The notes below the pieces were generated by a model. It made no database searches. It was not told where the DNA came from and saw only the letters and a program-made list of their open reading frames with translations. From Dyadobacter subterraneus (GTDB lineage: Bacteria; Bacteroidota; Bacteroidia; Cytophagales; Spirosomataceae), in assembly GCF_015221875.1 (NCBI RefSeq), contig NZ_JACYGY010000002.1, positions 1 to 64,000 on the forward strand: 64,000 bases of DNA. Direction: 5' to 3'. Made by a program: the position numbers and the translations under genes. Below are positions 1 to 9,321 of this stretch, piece by piece (the first letter of the stretch is position 1; every line of letters begins with the position of its first letter).

Positions 1-119
<119 letters not shown>

Positions 120-196
120 TAAATTTTGTTTTGTGGTAACCCCGAAAGATCCCACGTTATCTTCTTAAACGAACTATCTTGTTACTCTCTTCATCA

Positions 197-207
197 TGTC
201 AAAGAAC
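197..207 (-). promoter_or_regulatory. boxA-like antitermination site in the rRNA leader
   Basis: The minus strand reads GTTCTTTGACA between the rRNA promoter and 16S. This matches the boxA element of rRNA leaders, which binds NusB/NusE for antitermination. The match and position are seen directly; the function is by analogy. Confidence 0.55.
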
Positions 208-275
208 TGTGCTCCGCATCTTCCGAAACTTGTCGCGCTGATCGTTTTCAGCGCCGTACTACCCGATTGGGAGTG

Positions 276-306
276 CAAAAGTGCAGCCTTTTTTTTTAAC
301 ACGCAA
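276..306 (-). promoter_or_regulatory. Putative rRNA operon promoter
   Basis: On the minus strand TTG (304-306) is followed after exactly 20 nt by CACTTTTG (276-283). This is one mismatch from the Bacteroidota sigma-A form TTG-N19-21-TAnnTTTG. Transcription would start near 268-270, giving about a 150-nt leader before 16S. Confidence 0.65.
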
Positions 307-315
307 GTGCAAAGA

Positions 316-349
316 CAAATTATTTCAAAATCTTTTTTGAAATAATTTG
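316..349. repeat. Perfect 15-bp palindrome upstream of the rRNA promoter
   Basis: Arms 316-330 and 335-349 are perfect reverse complements around a 4-base loop (tctt). The arms are A/T-rich and sit about 10 bp upstream of the -33 element. It has no U-tract beyond the stem, so it is a poor terminator. It could be a protein-binding or UP-like site; its function is not known. Confidence 0.7.
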
Positions 350-800
350 TAAGAAGCTCAAAATGAGGAAAATCCACCCCAAAGTTTTTTTGAAGTTTTT
401 TTGGGGCGATAGGTTGGGAAAGTAAAACAGGTTAGAAAAGCACTTAAAGAGATTGCTCGTTCCCGGCATCGTTGGGATAAAGGATCATTTAATACTGGAC
501 ATGGCAGAAGAAAACAATCGGAGCTTTCAGGGAGGAGCCATTTACTCGTAGTTTTTACACTACTATAATAAGGAAATGGAAAATGGTTTTACAGATTATT
601 AGTTTCACAGATTGTTCACAGGTGGCTCCTATGGAGTCGGAAAAATTGCAATGGGTAATTTCTGGCTAGAAACAGGGAGCTCCGATGGAGCTTGATAATT
701 CAGAATTTATTGAAAGGATAGTGATACAGCAGGAAAATTGAAAGTAAACCCGAAAGAAAATATGGCTAAAAGTACTCTTATATTAAACTACCTCCTATAC
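350..800. other. Intergenic region with two GCTCC-type hairpins
   Basis: No convincing gene is seen here. Two short palindromes share the pattern GCTCC-nAT-GGAG: 625-636 (tat loop) and 678-692 (perfect 6-bp stem, gat loop). A third half-site, GGAGCCA, lies near 535. They look like degenerate copies of one short intergenic hairpin repeat. A tandem-like 'aaaaaaactt' word near 380-405 adds an imperfect CCCCAAA/TTTGGGG stem. Confidence 0.45.
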
Positions 801-1016
801 CTAATTATCTTTCTGATTTTGAATGTCCCGCTTAAGACGAATTCTTTTAGTTATATAATGATCACAAATCATAACCATAAATAATATCAGCCCAATCCAT
901 AACAGATTCTTACTACCCACCCAGTTTTGATAAGAGAATAGTGCTCCAAGTGCCAGCAAAGAAACCGTTGTAAGCATTAATATTGCCCGAAGAACTGTTA
1001 AGTATGTTTTCATCAT
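801..1016 (-). CDS. Small two-helix membrane protein, unknown function
   Basis: This 71-aa protein is not recognised. Two hydrophobic stretches, about residues 8-29 and 37-55, predict two membrane spans. They are followed by a basic tail (KRIRLKRD) that should sit in the cytoplasm by the positive-inside rule. It has two adjacent ATG codons at its start, so translation may begin at codon 2. No Shine-Dalgarno sequence is visible, as is usual in Bacteroidota. It is downstream of nrdA on the same strand but separated from it by a terminator, so it is probably a separate unit. A chance ORF is possible, although the composition looks protein-like. Confidence 0.45.
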   Translation of the reverse strand: MMKTYLTVLRAILMLTTVSLLALGALFSYQNWVGSKNLLWIGLILFMVMICDHYITKRIRLKRDIQNQKDN

Positions 1017-1086
1017 ATGGCTAATTTTAATTCAATACCCCCAATTTAGATACTGATCAGATTTCAATACCAAATTATATCAGCAT

Positions 1087-1130
1087 CCGTTAAAACAAAA
1101 CGGGCTCTCAATTAAAACTGAGAGCCCGTT
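1087..1130 (-). terminator. Rho-independent terminator of nrdA
   Basis: A perfect 12-bp stem (1099-1110 with 1119-1130, GC-rich core CGGGCTCTCA) has an 8-nt loop. On the minus strand it is followed by a T-rich run (TTTTGTTTTAA). It lies just after the nrdA stop codon. Confidence 0.9.
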
Positions 1131-1152
1131 CATTATATTGTATTTTACCAGA

Positions 1153-3603
1153 TCAAGATCCGCATGCCTCACATCCTTCCGGATCATCTAGCGAACACTG
1201 CATGTCTGCGCGGCTATCACGAGGTGCTGCCGGTTTTGTATGATCTTCGGCATACTGAACGTAATTAAGCGCTTTTTCCGCAACCACTTCTGTAACCGGT
1301 TCGATTTGTGCTTCTGCTTGCTTGCCCAATGTGAATTGAACAGGGGCAGAGGCTGCACGAGTACGTAGATAATACATACCTGTTTTCAAGCCGCTTTTCC
1401 AGGCATGAAAATGCATTGAAGTCAGTTTACCAAAATTCGGTTCTTCAAGGAAAATATTCAGTGACTGCGACTGGCAGATAAATGCACCACGGTCAGCAGA
1501 CATATCCAGAATACTTCTTTGCTTAATTTCCCAGGCTGTTTTATAAAGGTCCTTAATGTTCTGAGGAATATTTGGAATCGCCTGAACTGACCCGCTGGCA
1601 CGAACCAGGTTATTTTTCATTTCCTCATCCCAAAGACCAAGTCTCACAAGATCCTTCAAGAGGTATTTGTTCACAACCACAAACTCTCCTGAAAGAACCC
1701 GTCGTACATATATATTGGAAGTAAATGGTTCGAAACATTCATTGTTACCCAGAATCTGGCTTGTAGAAGCTGTTGGCATAGGAGCAAGCAACAAAGAATT
1801 TCTTACACCATTCTGGATTACTTCTTTTCTTAGTTTACCCCAGTCCCAACGCTGACTTTCTGGTTTAACACCCCACATGTCAAATTGGAAAATACCTTGT
1901 GAAATCGGACTTCCCTCCCAGCTTTGATATGGACCGTGAAGTTTTGCCAACTCCATAGAAGATTCCATTGCACCATAATAAATGGTTTCGAAGATATCTT
2001 TATTTAATTGACGCGCTTCTTCCGAATCAAAAGGCATCCGCATCATACAGAAAGCATCTGCCAAACCTTGAATCCCAATACCGATCGGACGATGTCTTTT
2101 GTTACTATTTTCAGCTTCCGGAACAGGATAATAGTTAAGATCAATAATCTTGTTCAGGTTGCGGGTGATCACTTTTGTGATCTCATATAATTTCTGGTGA
2201 TCGAAACGGTAAAAACCGTCCGCTTTCATTTCAACAAATTTCGGTAATGCGATCGAAGCCAGGTTACAAACCGCTACTTCATCAGGAGCTGTATACTCCA
2301 TGATTTCTGTACAAAGGTTCGAAGACTTGATCGTACCCAGATTTTTCTGGTTTGATTTCGAGTTCGCGTGATCTTTGTACAACATATAAGGCGTACCCGT
2401 TTCAATTTGCGATTCAAGAATTGCAAACCAAAGATCCTGCGCTTTTATCGTTTTACGTGCTTTTCCTTCAAGCTCGTATCTTTCGTAAAGTTTTTCAAAT
2501 TCTTCACTGTGCGTATCAGATAATCCGGGACACTCATGCGGACAGAATAATGACCAGGTGTCATTCGCTTCCACACGTTTCATGAACAAATCCGGAATCC
2601 ACATAGCGTAGAAAAGATCACGTGCGCGTTGTTCTTCCTTACCATGATTTTTTCTTAAATCAAGGAAATCAAAAACATCAGCATGCCATGGTTCCATATA
2701 TATTGCAAAAGAACCTTTACGTTTTCCACCGCCCTGATCAACATAACGCGCCGTATCATTAAATACACGAAGCATCGGCACGATACCATTTGACATTCCA
2801 TTGGTACCTTTAATATACGAACCTGTCGCACGTACATTGTGAATGCTCAAACCAATACCACCGGCAGATTGAGAAATCAAGGCACATTGCTTTAACGTAT
2901 CATAAATACCTTCAATACTATCCTCCTTCATTGTTAAAAGGAAACAAGAAGACATTTGTGGTTTTGGCGTTCCTGCATTAAACAATGTAGGCGTTGCATG
3001 CGTAAACCATTTTTCAGAAAGCAAATGGTATGTTTCAACCGCCGCCTGAACATCGTCCTGATGAATACCAACTGCAACACGCATCAGCATTTGTTGGGGA
3101 CGTTCAACGATTTTACCGTCTACCTTTAATAAGTAAGATTTTTCAAGCGTTTTGTAACCGAAATAATCATAAGCATAATCCCGGTCATATATAATAGTAG
3201 AATCAAGTAATGAAGCATTTTGACGAATTACTTCGTAAACTTCCTTGGAAATCAACGAGGCATTTTCACCCGTTTTGCTGTCAACATACGTGTAAAGACG
3301 TTTCATTGTCGCCGAAAACGACTTCAATGTGTTTTTGTGAAGGTTTGAGATCGCAATCCGGGCTGCTAAAATAGCGTAGTCAGGATGCTTGGTAGTCATG
3401 GAAGCAGCGGTTTCCGCAGCAAGATTATCCAGTTCGGCCGTCGTAACGCCATCGTAGATTCCGGATACAACCTTTTTAGCTACCTCTATCGGCTGGATGT
3501 AATTGTTATCGAGGCCATAGCTCAGCTTCTCAATACGGGCAGTCACTTTGTCGAATTTTACCGACTCACGGCGACCGTCACGCTTTATTACGTACATGGA
3601 CAT
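1153..3603 (-). CDS. nrdA: Ribonucleoside-diphosphate reductase, class I alpha subunit
   Basis: Reduces ribonucleoside diphosphates to deoxyribonucleotides for DNA synthesis, in the cytoplasm, and needs a radical-generating beta subunit (NrdB). The 816-aa protein starts with an ATP-cone (about 1-90, VIKRDGRRE) that senses ATP/dATP. The catalytic barrel shows the redox pair Cys220 (QMSSCFLL) and Cys446 (EVAVCNLAS), and the active-site NLCTE (Asn429, Cys431, Glu433). The C-terminal CEAC (811-814) is the shuttle pair that passes electrons from thioredoxin/glutaredoxin. The start could be Met1 or Met3, which are two codons apart. nrdB is not adjacent: downstream is a strong terminator and upstream a long AT-rich gap, so the gene appears to be monocistronic. 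Confidence 0.97.
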   Translation of the reverse strand: MSMYVIKRDGRRESVKFDKVTARIEKLSYGLDNNYIQPIEVAKKVVSGIYDGVTTAELDNLAAETAASMTTKHPDYAILAARIAISNLHKNTLKSFSATMKRLYTYVDSKTGENASLISKEVYEVIRQNASLLDSTIIYDRDYAYDYFGYKTLEKSYLLKVDGKIVERPQQMLMRVAVGIHQDDVQAAVETYHLLSEKWFTHATPTLFNAGTPKPQMSSCFLLTMKEDSIEGIYDTLKQCALISQSAGGIGLSIHNVRATGSYIKGTNGMSNGIVPMLRVFNDTARYVDQGGGKRKGSFAIYMEPWHADVFDFLDLRKNHGKEEQRARDLFYAMWIPDLFMKRVEANDTWSLFCPHECPGLSDTHSEEFEKLYERYELEGKARKTIKAQDLWFAILESQIETGTPYMLYKDHANSKSNQKNLGTIKSSNLCTEIMEYTAPDEVAVCNLASIALPKFVEMKADGFYRFDHQKLYEITKVITRNLNKIIDLNYYPVPEAENSNKRHRPIGIGIQGLADAFCMMRMPFDSEEARQLNKDIFETIYYGAMESSMELAKLHGPYQSWEGSPISQGIFQFDMWGVKPESQRWDWGKLRKEVIQNGVRNSLLLAPMPTASTSQILGNNECFEPFTSNIYVRRVLSGEFVVVNKYLLKDLVRLGLWDEEMKNNLVRASGSVQAIPNIPQNIKDLYKTAWEIKQRSILDMSADRGAFICQSQSLNIFLEEPNFGKLTSMHFHAWKSGLKTGMYYLRTRAASAPVQFTLGKQAEAQIEPVTEVVAEKALNYVQYAEDHTKPAAPRDSRADMQCSLDDPEGCEACGS

Positions 3604-4049
3604 GTCAAATATTTTCTGAGGTGAAAGATTTAAAGAATGTTAATGAATTTTGGGAGGGATCTGAAAAAAATTTCCATGAAATACGTGAAAATAAATCGAA
3701 AGTGCAACTGGGTTTTACGCTTTTTAAAGCACAAATTTCAACATCCAAGTTTAACAAATTGTTAAAATTCTCGTAACAAGTGATTTAAGCAAAAAAACAG
3801 ACGGAAAAGATTTTAAAAAAAAACTTTTTTCAATTTTCCTAAAAAATTTGCAAACTTTTTTTTAACCAACCTAATTTAAACAAGAAATGAAAGTTAGTAT
3901 AACAATTGATATTCAATTAATTATAAAAAATTTACTTAACGGCAAATTTTAAAATTTGTAAACTTTTTTAAAAACGCGGGTAAATTTCTCTACATATTAC
4001 TTTAACTATTTCAACTACTTGCATTTCTTCTAACTTACACTTTAATCAA
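3604..4049. other. AT-rich divergent intergenic region with a 20-bp direct repeat
   Basis: This 446-bp gap separates divergent nrdA and the Tat-exported isomerase-like gene, so it must hold both promoters. A 20-bp word (core AAATTTGCAAACTTTTTT) at 3843-3862 recurs at 3951-3970 with two differences, 108 bp apart. No clean TTG-N20-TAnnTTTG pair and no RNA gene are recognised. Confidence 0.5.
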
Positions 4050-4964
4050 ATGGATCAGCCTGAAAAGCCTCAATCAAGAAGGAATTTTTTGAAACAAACC
4101 GCAGGTATTTCTGCCGGTTTGATCATAGGTGCGGAGACACTTGTACAAGCTAGCGATTTTTCTGAAATATCTTCAAAGTTTTCGTTGCCTCTGGGTGTTT
4201 ATGCATCCTATGAAAAGGCCGACTTATTGAAACAATATGGCTGCTCGTACATAGAGGAATCTGTTGGTGGATTTCTTATTCCGAAAGATGGGGATTTGCA
4301 GTATGCCAAAAATCTCCAGCAATTGAAAGACGACAAATTCCCAATCCGTTCCTATGTTATCCTTTTGCCAGGACAACTAAAAACATTGGGCCCGGATGCA
4401 AATCATGAAGCCATTTTACAACGAACCGATCTTGCTTTGAAACGTGCGAAAGAATGCGGATCAAAATATATTGTATTTGGCAGCGGCGCGTCCAGGATTA
4501 TTCCGGAAGGATTTGATCGTGACAAGGCAAAAGCACAGCATATTGAACTAAGTAAAAAAATGGCGCCGCTTGCGGAAAAGTATGGAGTCAAAATTGCGTT
4601 GGAACCTCTAAATCGCGGAGAAACTAATTTTATAAACAGTTTGGCGGAAGGCGTTGAAATTATTGACGCTGTTAATAGCCCGTCGTTTCAATTGCTTTGC
4701 GACATTTTCCATATGTCAAAAGAAGACGAGCCGGCAGACCAGATTGTGAAATACGGAAAGCATATTGTGCATTGCCATATTGCCGAAAAAAAGGACCGCA
4801 CACCGCCCGGTGTTGCGGGAGATGATTTCAGACCCTATTTAAGTGCTTTGAAAAAAATAAAATATAAAGGCGGACTTTCTATTGAATGTTTTGTTTATCA
4901 GGACTTCGATAGTCAGTCGAAAAAAGGTATTGAAGTACTTCAAAAGCAGATTAGCGAGGTCTGA
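4050..4964 (+). CDS. Tat-exported sugar phosphate isomerase/epimerase-like TIM-barrel protein
   Basis: A member of the xylose-isomerase-like TIM-barrel family (AP endonuclease 2 fold, hydroxypyruvate isomerase type). The N-terminus carries a twin-arginine signal: Arg10-Arg11 in SRRNFLKQTAG, then a hydrophobic stretch to about residue 30, so the folded protein should be exported by Tat to the periplasm. Candidate metal ligands fit the family: Glu185 (ALEPLNR), Asp218 and His221 (CDIFHM), His243 and Glu279 (SIECF). Its 304 aa are normal for the family. Relatives act on sugar acids, inositols or hydroxypyruvate, and the substrate cannot be read from the sequence. It appears monocistronic. Confidence 0.85.
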   Translation: MDQPEKPQSRRNFLKQTAGISAGLIIGAETLVQASDFSEISSKFSLPLGVYASYEKADLLKQYGCSYIEESVGGFLIPKDGDLQYAKNLQQLKDDKFPIRSYVILLPGQLKTLGPDANHEAILQRTDLALKRAKECGSKYIVFGSGASRIIPEGFDRDKAKAQHIELSKKMAPLAEKYGVKIALEPLNRGETNFINSLAEGVEIIDAVNSPSFQLLCDIFHMSKEDEPADQIVKYGKHIVHCHIAEKKDRTPPGVAGDDFRPYLSALKKIKYKGGLSIECFVYQDFDSQSKKGIEVLQKQISEV

Positions 4965-5019
4965 TTTTGAATAATTTAGACTCATCGCATAGATATTGAG
5001 AAAGATAACTCAGATTTGC

Positions 5020-5050
5020 TTGGTTTAATAGATAAGAATTTTTACTTTTG
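5020..5050 (+). promoter_or_regulatory. Promoter of rpmE2
   Basis: TTG (5020-5022), 20-nt spacer, TACTTTTG (5043-5050): a perfect match to the Bacteroidota housekeeping promoter. Predicted transcription start is near 5056, about 40 nt before the ATG at 5097. Confidence 0.8.
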
Positions 5051-5096
5051 CAATCCTTTTTGAGAATTGTATAGAAACACATAATTGCATATACCA

Positions 5097-5348
5097 ATGA
5101 AAAATGATATTCATCCCAATTACAGAGAAGTAGTATTCTGGGATCTATCCAGCGACGACAAGTTTATTACACGCTCTACAATCGAAACCAGCGAAAACAT
5201 TACCTGGGAAGATGGAACAGTTTATCCTGTTTACAAAGTGGAGGTTTCTTCTAAGTCTCACCCATTCTATACAGGTAAAAATGTACTTGTTGATACAGCG
5301 GGACGTGTTGATAAATTCAGAAAACGTTACGGTACAAAAGAAGCTTAA
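5097..5348 (+). CDS. rpmE2: 50S ribosomal protein L31, type B
   Basis: Component of the large ribosomal subunit near the central protuberance that bridges to the small subunit. The 83-aa protein begins [16 protein letters not shown], the type B signature. It lacks the four zinc-binding cysteines of type A L31, so it is the zinc-independent form. I chose the ATG at 5097 over an upstream in-frame TTG at 5085 because homologs start at MKNDIHP. It has its own promoter and terminator, so it is a single-gene unit. In bacteria that carry both forms, type B is often zinc-regulated; no zinc operator is recognised here. Confidence 0.97.
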   Translation: MKNDIHPNYREVVFWDLSSDDKFITRSTIETSENITWEDGTVYPVYKVEVSSKSHPFYTGKNVLVDTAGRVDKFRKRYGTKEA

Positions 5349-5374
5349 TCTTATTAAAGGATTAACAGTCGTAA

Positions 5375-5423
5375 AGAAAGCAGTCTCAAAGCGAAAGCGA
5401 TCAGAGACTGCTTTCTTTTTTTG
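5375..5423 (+). terminator. Rho-independent terminator of rpmE2
   Basis: A 13-bp perfect stem (5375-5387 with 5404-5416; AGAAAGCAGTCTC) is followed by a run of T. It ends just where the next promoter's -33 TTG begins. Confidence 0.93.
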
Positions 5424-5451
5424 TCGGTACCAAAAAAATGGCCGAACTTTG
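5421..5451 (+). promoter_or_regulatory. Promoter of the GlmU-like gene
   Basis: TTG (5421-5423), 20-nt spacer, GAACTTTG (5444-5451): one mismatch from TAnnTTTG. This places transcription start near 5457 and rules against the upstream in-frame ATG at 5438 as the start codon. Confidence 0.65.
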
Positions 5452-5473
5452 GCGATACATACTAAAACTGAAT

Positions 5474-6664
5474 ATGCGTAGTATCATCCTGTTCGACGAT
5501 CCAGTAATTAGATTACAATTATTGCCTTTTACATACACCAGACCGGTTGCAGGAATTCGCTGTGGAATCCGGACTATTGCTGAAAAATGGAGTGAATGGT
5601 TTCAAACCGATATTTCCTATCAAACGGAATCATATCTTGCTCATCGTTTTCCAATTAAAAAATCCGAAGACAACTTATATATTAATGGAGCGCTTTGCCC
5701 GGATGCTTCATTTCTTGCGGCGATTGAAAAACTTGCTCCGGAATCTGTTCTTTTATCAAAAGAAAATGAAATTCTTGCTGTAAGAACTTCTTCAACGGAA
5801 TGGTCGCCAACCGAAAAACCTGATAAACTGGTCAGTCAGATATATAATGAACCAGTAATTATTATTCGTCAGATCTGGGATATATTCTTAAATAATGGCG
5901 CACAGATAAAAGCTGATTTTGCCAGAATAACTTCCTCAAAGAAATCAGAGAAAATTACCGATCCTTTCACACATTGCTATAATCCTGAAAATATATTTAT
6001 TGAAGAAGGCGCGGTAATCAAAGCTGCTATATTAAATGCGGAAAACGGACCGATTTATATTGGAAAAAATGCTTCTATTCAAGAAGGCGCTACTATCCAG
6101 GGTCCTTTTGCGATTGGAGAAAGTTCGGTTCTGGCACAAGGAGCTAAGATACGTCCTAATACTACCGTCGGACCGTTTTGTAAAGTGGGTGGCGAAGTGA
6201 GTAACTGTGTTATCTTTGGATATAGTAACAAAGGCCACGACGGATATTTGGGAAATTCGGTATTGGGCGAATGGTGTAATCTGGGCGCAAATACCAATAA
6301 CTCGAATTTGAAAAATGACCATACCGCTGTAAAAATTCATAGCTACGTAACTGGAAAACTGGAAAGTTCCGGTTTGCTTTTTTGCGGATTATTTATGGGA
6401 GACTATTCCAAAGCCGGAATTTCTACCATGTTTAATACCGGAACGGTTGTTGGCGTAAGTGTAAATGTTTTTGGAGCCGGTTTTCAATCCAAACATGTTC
6501 CTTCTTTTTCCTGGGGTGGAAATGCGGAAGGATTAACTGAATATCGTTTTGACAAAGCTGTTGCGGTTGCAAAAGATACTGTTAACCGGCGTGGTGTGAC
6601 ATTTGATGAGTCCGACGAGAATATAATGAAACAGGTTTTTGATCAAACACAAAATCAGCGTTAA
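5474..6664 (+). CDS. glmU: GlmU-family UDP-N-acetylglucosamine diphosphorylase/acetyltransferase (Bacteroidota variant)
   Basis: Probably makes UDP-GlcNAc for peptidoglycan and other glycans. The 396-aa protein matches the 'alternative bacterial GlmU' layout. The N-terminal nucleotidyltransferase-like part (about 1-165, with LPFTYTRPVAGIRCGIRT) differs from classic GlmU. A left-handed beta-helix of hexapeptide repeats follows (about 170-360, e.g. IYIGKNASIQEGATI) and resembles the acetyltransferase half. The start at 5474 (MRSIILFDD) is supported by the promoter whose -7 box overlaps the longer alternative start. Assignment rests on overall family resemblance, and one or both activities might be absent. 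holB follows after 38 bp and may be co-transcribed. Confidence 0.85.
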   Translation: MRSIILFDDPVIRLQLLPFTYTRPVAGIRCGIRTIAEKWSEWFQTDISYQTESYLAHRFPIKKSEDNLYINGALCPDASFLAAIEKLAPESVLLSKENEILAVRTSSTEWSPTEKPDKLVSQIYNEPVIIIRQIWDIFLNNGAQIKADFARITSSKKSEKITDPFTHCYNPENIFIEEGAVIKAAILNAENGPIYIGKNASIQEGATIQGPFAIGESSVLAQGAKIRPNTTVGPFCKVGGEVSNCVIFGYSNKGHDGYLGNSVLGEWCNLGANTNNSNLKNDHTAVKIHSYVTGKLESSGLLFCGLFMGDYSKAGISTMFNTGTVVGVSVNVFGAGFQSKHVPSFSWGGNAEGLTEYRFDKAVAVAKDTVNRRGVTFDESDENIMKQVFDQTQNQR

Positions 6665-6702
6665 CATTATAGAATTAAAAAATAGATTAACCCAAAACCA
6701 AC

Positions 6703-7821
6703 GTGCTTTTTAAAGACATTCCAGGACTGGCGCCTATTAAATCTACATTGATTCGTTCTGTGCAAACAAGCCATTTGGCCCATGCATTGCTGTTCGATGG
6801 TGCAAGCGGAGGCGGAGGATTGGCATTGGCACTGGCATTTGCGACCTATATAAATTGTGAAAACCGGAGCGAGGAAGATGCCTGTGGCGTTTGTGCTTCC
6901 TGCGCAAAAATGAATAAATTAATCCACCCGGATTTCCATTCTATTTTTCCGATTGCTACTTCTAAAAAGATAAGCGGAAATACCAGTGAAGCTTTTCTAC
7001 CACTTTGGCGTACATTTTTGCTCGAAACGCCTTACCGAGTTTTACCTGAATGGCTGGATTTTATAACTGCTGAAAACAAGCAGGGAAACATTTCAGTGGA
7101 AGAAGCCAGGGGAATCCTAAAAAAACTTTCTGTTAAATCTTACGAGGGAGAATATAAAATTCTCTTAATATGGAAGCCGGAAATCATGAATGCTTCTTCG
7201 GCAAATGCATTGCTGAAAATTCTTGAAGAGCCGCCATATAAAACACTTTTCCTGTTGGTAAGTGACCAATCTGACCGATTGTTGACTACCATCATTTCAA
7301 GAACACAACGCGTTGCCGTTCCTGCTTTTTCGGATGAAGAAGTTCGTCAGTTTTTGAAACAACAATCTATCAGTGAGGCCGTAGCAAACCAGATTACTTA
7401 TCTTTGTGATGGAAATTTATCTGAAGCGCTGCGTCTTGTTAATGAAACTTCTGATGACCGGTCTGCGTGGTTTGCTGAATGGATGCGGTATTGTTACAGA
7501 TACGACGTGGCTAGCCTTGTAAGACTGGCTGATGCTTTTGATGGTATGAACAAAGAAAAGCAAAAAGGGCTTTTCGAATATGCTCTAAGGCTTTTCCGTG
7601 ATATGCTGGTATGGAGCCAGGGAGCTGCGGAGCTATTGCGGGTTCCGCAGGAAGAACTTACTTTCGTGCAGAATTTTTCAAAAGCAGTTAATTTCGACGC
7701 TTTGGAAAATATGGTTCAGGAAGTGAACGTTGCTTATTACCACATAGAACGAAACGTCAGGGCAAAAATGGTTTTTCTTGATTTATCATTGACTATTGCG
7801 CCATTTTTTCAACGCAGATGA
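6703..7821 (+). CDS. holB: DNA polymerase III subunit delta' (clamp-loader)
   Basis: Part of the clamp loader that places the sliding clamp on DNA during replication. The 372-aa protein has the AAA+ fold. The P-loop is degenerate (DGASGGGGLALA, about 32-43, with no Lys), as expected for delta', which does not hydrolyse ATP. A zinc module is complete: Cys52, Cys61, Cys64, Cys67. The segment LLKILEEPPYKTLFLLVSD and the ISRTQRV motif are typical of clamp-loader subunits. Translation starts at GTG (MLFKDIPG). The stop codon overlaps the next gene's start by 4 bp (ATGA), implying translational coupling. Confidence 0.95.
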   Translation: MLFKDIPGLAPIKSTLIRSVQTSHLAHALLFDGASGGGGLALALAFATYINCENRSEEDACGVCASCAKMNKLIHPDFHSIFPIATSKKISGNTSEAFLPLWRTFLLETPYRVLPEWLDFITAENKQGNISVEEARGILKKLSVKSYEGEYKILLIWKPEIMNASSANALLKILEEPPYKTLFLLVSDQSDRLLTTIISRTQRVAVPAFSDEEVRQFLKQQSISEAVANQITYLCDGNLSEALRLVNETSDDRSAWFAEWMRYCYRYDVASLVRLADAFDGMNKEKQKGLFEYALRLFRDMLVWSQGAAELLRVPQEELTFVQNFSKAVNFDALENMVQEVNVAYYHIERNVRAKMVFLDLSLTIAPFFQRR

Positions 7822-8312
7822 AAAAAAAAATTGAGCTTATCGGCGCAACCGATATTGTAGATTTACCAGAACTTGGATGGTATCACGTTCCCGTTCGCGT
7901 TGATTCGGGAGCAACCACTTCCGCCATTCATTGTGCACGTGTGAGACTGATCAAAGAAGGTGAACATGAAAGATTATGTTTTTACCTTGATGCAAAAAGA
8001 GGGGCGCCTGAACAATCTTTTACTGTGAGCGATTTCAAGGAAACCGTTGTCAGAAATTCTTCCGGAAAGGAGGAAAAACGATATGTAATTAAAACGCAGA
8101 TCACCATTTTCGGCAGAAAAATACGTACCGAGTTTTCATTAGCTAACCGTAAAAAGATGAGCTATCCGATATTGCTCGGAAGAAAATTACTAAAAGGGCG
8201 TTTTATCGTTGACGTATCACAAAAAGATCTTTCCGCCAAACAAAATGCTGACAAAATCAGGCACAAAAAGAATCCTGATACTGAGGCCAACCCTACTCGC
8301 TTAATCCACTAG
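7818..8312 (+). CDS. Retropepsin-like RimB/'ATP-dependent zinc protease' family protein
   Basis: A 164-aa member of the PF05618 family, annotated elsewhere as ATP-dependent zinc protease and commonly found beside rimK. The pepsin/retropepsin-type signature is VDSGATTSAIH, with the putative catalytic Asp29. It overlaps holB by 4 bp and is followed after 6 bp by rimK, so the three are one operon. In Pseudomonas a similar protein (RimB) modulates RimK; a role in trimming or controlling glutamate tails on S6 is inferred here. The C-terminal 25 residues are charged and look unstructured. Confidence 0.85.
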   Translation: MKKKIELIGATDIVDLPELGWYHVPVRVDSGATTSAIHCARVRLIKEGEHERLCFYLDAKRGAPEQSFTVSDFKETVVRNSSGKEEKRYVIKTQITIFGRKIRTEFSLANRKKMSYPILLGRKLLKGRFIVDVSQKDLSAKQNADKIRHKKNPDTEANPTRLIH

Positions 8313-8318
8313 ATTTAT

Positions 8319-9221
8319 ATGAAAATCGCCGTATTATCCACCAATCCTGACCTTTACTCAACGAAGCGTCTGGTGGAGGCAATCAAAAAGAAAGGTCACC
8401 AGGCTGTGGTTATTGACCACGTCAAGTGCTTTGTCATGATTGAAGGAGGAAAACCAACTGTCATTTATAAAGGAAAAGCGATAAAAGGAATCGATGCGAT
8501 CATTCCAAGAATCGGGACTTCCGTGAATGCTTTTGGCTGTGCTGTTGTGAGACAGTTTGAATTGATGAAAGTTTTTACAACCGTAAAATCTCAGGCGATT
8601 TTGCGGTCGCGTGATAAATTGCGCAGTATGCAGGTACTTGCGAAATCGGGCGTAGATATTCCAAAAACTGTTTTTGCCAAAAATCCTGCCCAGGTTACCG
8701 AGCTGATCAATATGGTAGGCGGCCCTCCGGTTGTTATCAAATTGCTGGAAGGGACTCAGGGAGTTGGCGTAGTATTGGCGGAAACAACCAAAGCTGCCAA
8801 ATCCACGATTGAAGCTTTCTACGGATTACGTGCCAATTTCCTCATCCAGGAATTTATAGCCGAATCCAAAGGTGCAGACATTCGTGCTTTTGTGATTGGA
8901 AATAAAGTGGTCGCAGCAATGAAACGTCAGGGACATGAAGGTGATTTCCGTTCCAATCTGCACCGTGGCGGTGAAGGTTTTGCCGTGGAATTATCGCCGG
9001 AAGAAGAACGTACCGCTATCGCAGCTGCCAAAGCATTAGGTGTAAGAATTGCCGGAGTTGATTTATTACAATCAGAACGCGGACCGTTGGTGATGGAAGT
9101 AAATTCTTCACCCGGATTAAAAGGTATCGAGGAAATCAGCGGGATCGATGTTGCCTCTTTGATTGTTGCCTATATTGAAGAGAAAATTATTACGGATGAA
9201 GGGGATACGGTTGGGGTTTAG
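8319..9221 (+). CDS. rimK: RimK-type alpha-L-glutamate ligase
   Basis: An ATP-grasp enzyme of 300 aa. In E. coli RimK adds glutamates to the C-terminus of ribosomal protein S6 and can also make poly-glutamate. The N-terminal pre-ATP-grasp domain ([20 protein letters not shown]) is followed by the ATP-grasp core: [14 protein letters not shown] (glycine-rich loop), [15 protein letters not shown] and [14 protein letters not shown] (metal-binding Glu/Asn). All key elements are present and the length is normal. It lies 6 bp downstream of the retropepsin-like gene, which supports a common job. The true substrate in this organism is not shown. Confidence 0.94.
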   Translation: MKIAVLSTNPDLYSTKRLVEAIKKKGHQAVVIDHVKCFVMIEGGKPTVIYKGKAIKGIDAIIPRIGTSVNAFGCAVVRQFELMKVFTTVKSQAILRSRDKLRSMQVLAKSGVDIPKTVFAKNPAQVTELINMVGGPPVVIKLLEGTQGVGVVLAETTKAAKSTIEAFYGLRANFLIQEFIAESKGADIRAFVIGNKVVAAMKRQGHEGDFRSNLHRGGEGFAVELSPEEERTAIAAAKALGVRIAGVDLLQSERGPLVMEVNSSPGLKGIEEISGIDVASLIVAYIEEKIITDEGDTVGV

Positions 9222-9247
9222 AAAATAAATTGTAACGCTTAAATTTG
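9217..9247 (+). promoter_or_regulatory. Candidate promoter of hemC
   Basis: TAAATTTG (9240-9247) is a perfect -7 match. The -33 position, 20 nt upstream, reads TTT rather than TTG and overlaps the rimK stop codon. It is followed by a short iterated word (AGCTAACAGC twice, about 9283-9311) in the leader. Confidence 0.45.
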
Positions 9248-9321
9248 TCTCGATAAATTAGACGATCTGTCTTAAACAATAAATAAGCTAACAGCCAAAA
9301 GCTAACAGCTAAAAAAGAATC

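Noticed and set aside
316..349. Palindrome as a rho-independent terminator
   Set aside because: There is no T-run beyond the A/T-rich stem on either strand, and no gene ends into it.
174..377. 67-codon minus-strand ORF just upstream of 16S
   Set aside because: It spans the rRNA promoter, boxA-like site and palindrome; it is leader DNA with no protein-like family pattern.
3604..4049. AT-rich gap as a replication origin
   Set aside because: No cluster of DnaA boxes and no dnaA, dnaN or parAB genes nearby.
5085..5096. Longer rpmE2 start at TTG 5085
   Set aside because: L31 type B proteins begin at MKNDIHP; the ATG at 5097 is the match.
5438..5473. Longer GlmU-like start at ATG 5438
   Set aside because: The codons overlap the -7 box of the likely promoter (5444-5451); homologs start near MRSIILFDD.
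7800..7821. Degenerate P-loop in HolB as damage
   Set aside because: Delta' subunits naturally lack a working P-loop; zinc ligands and length are intact.
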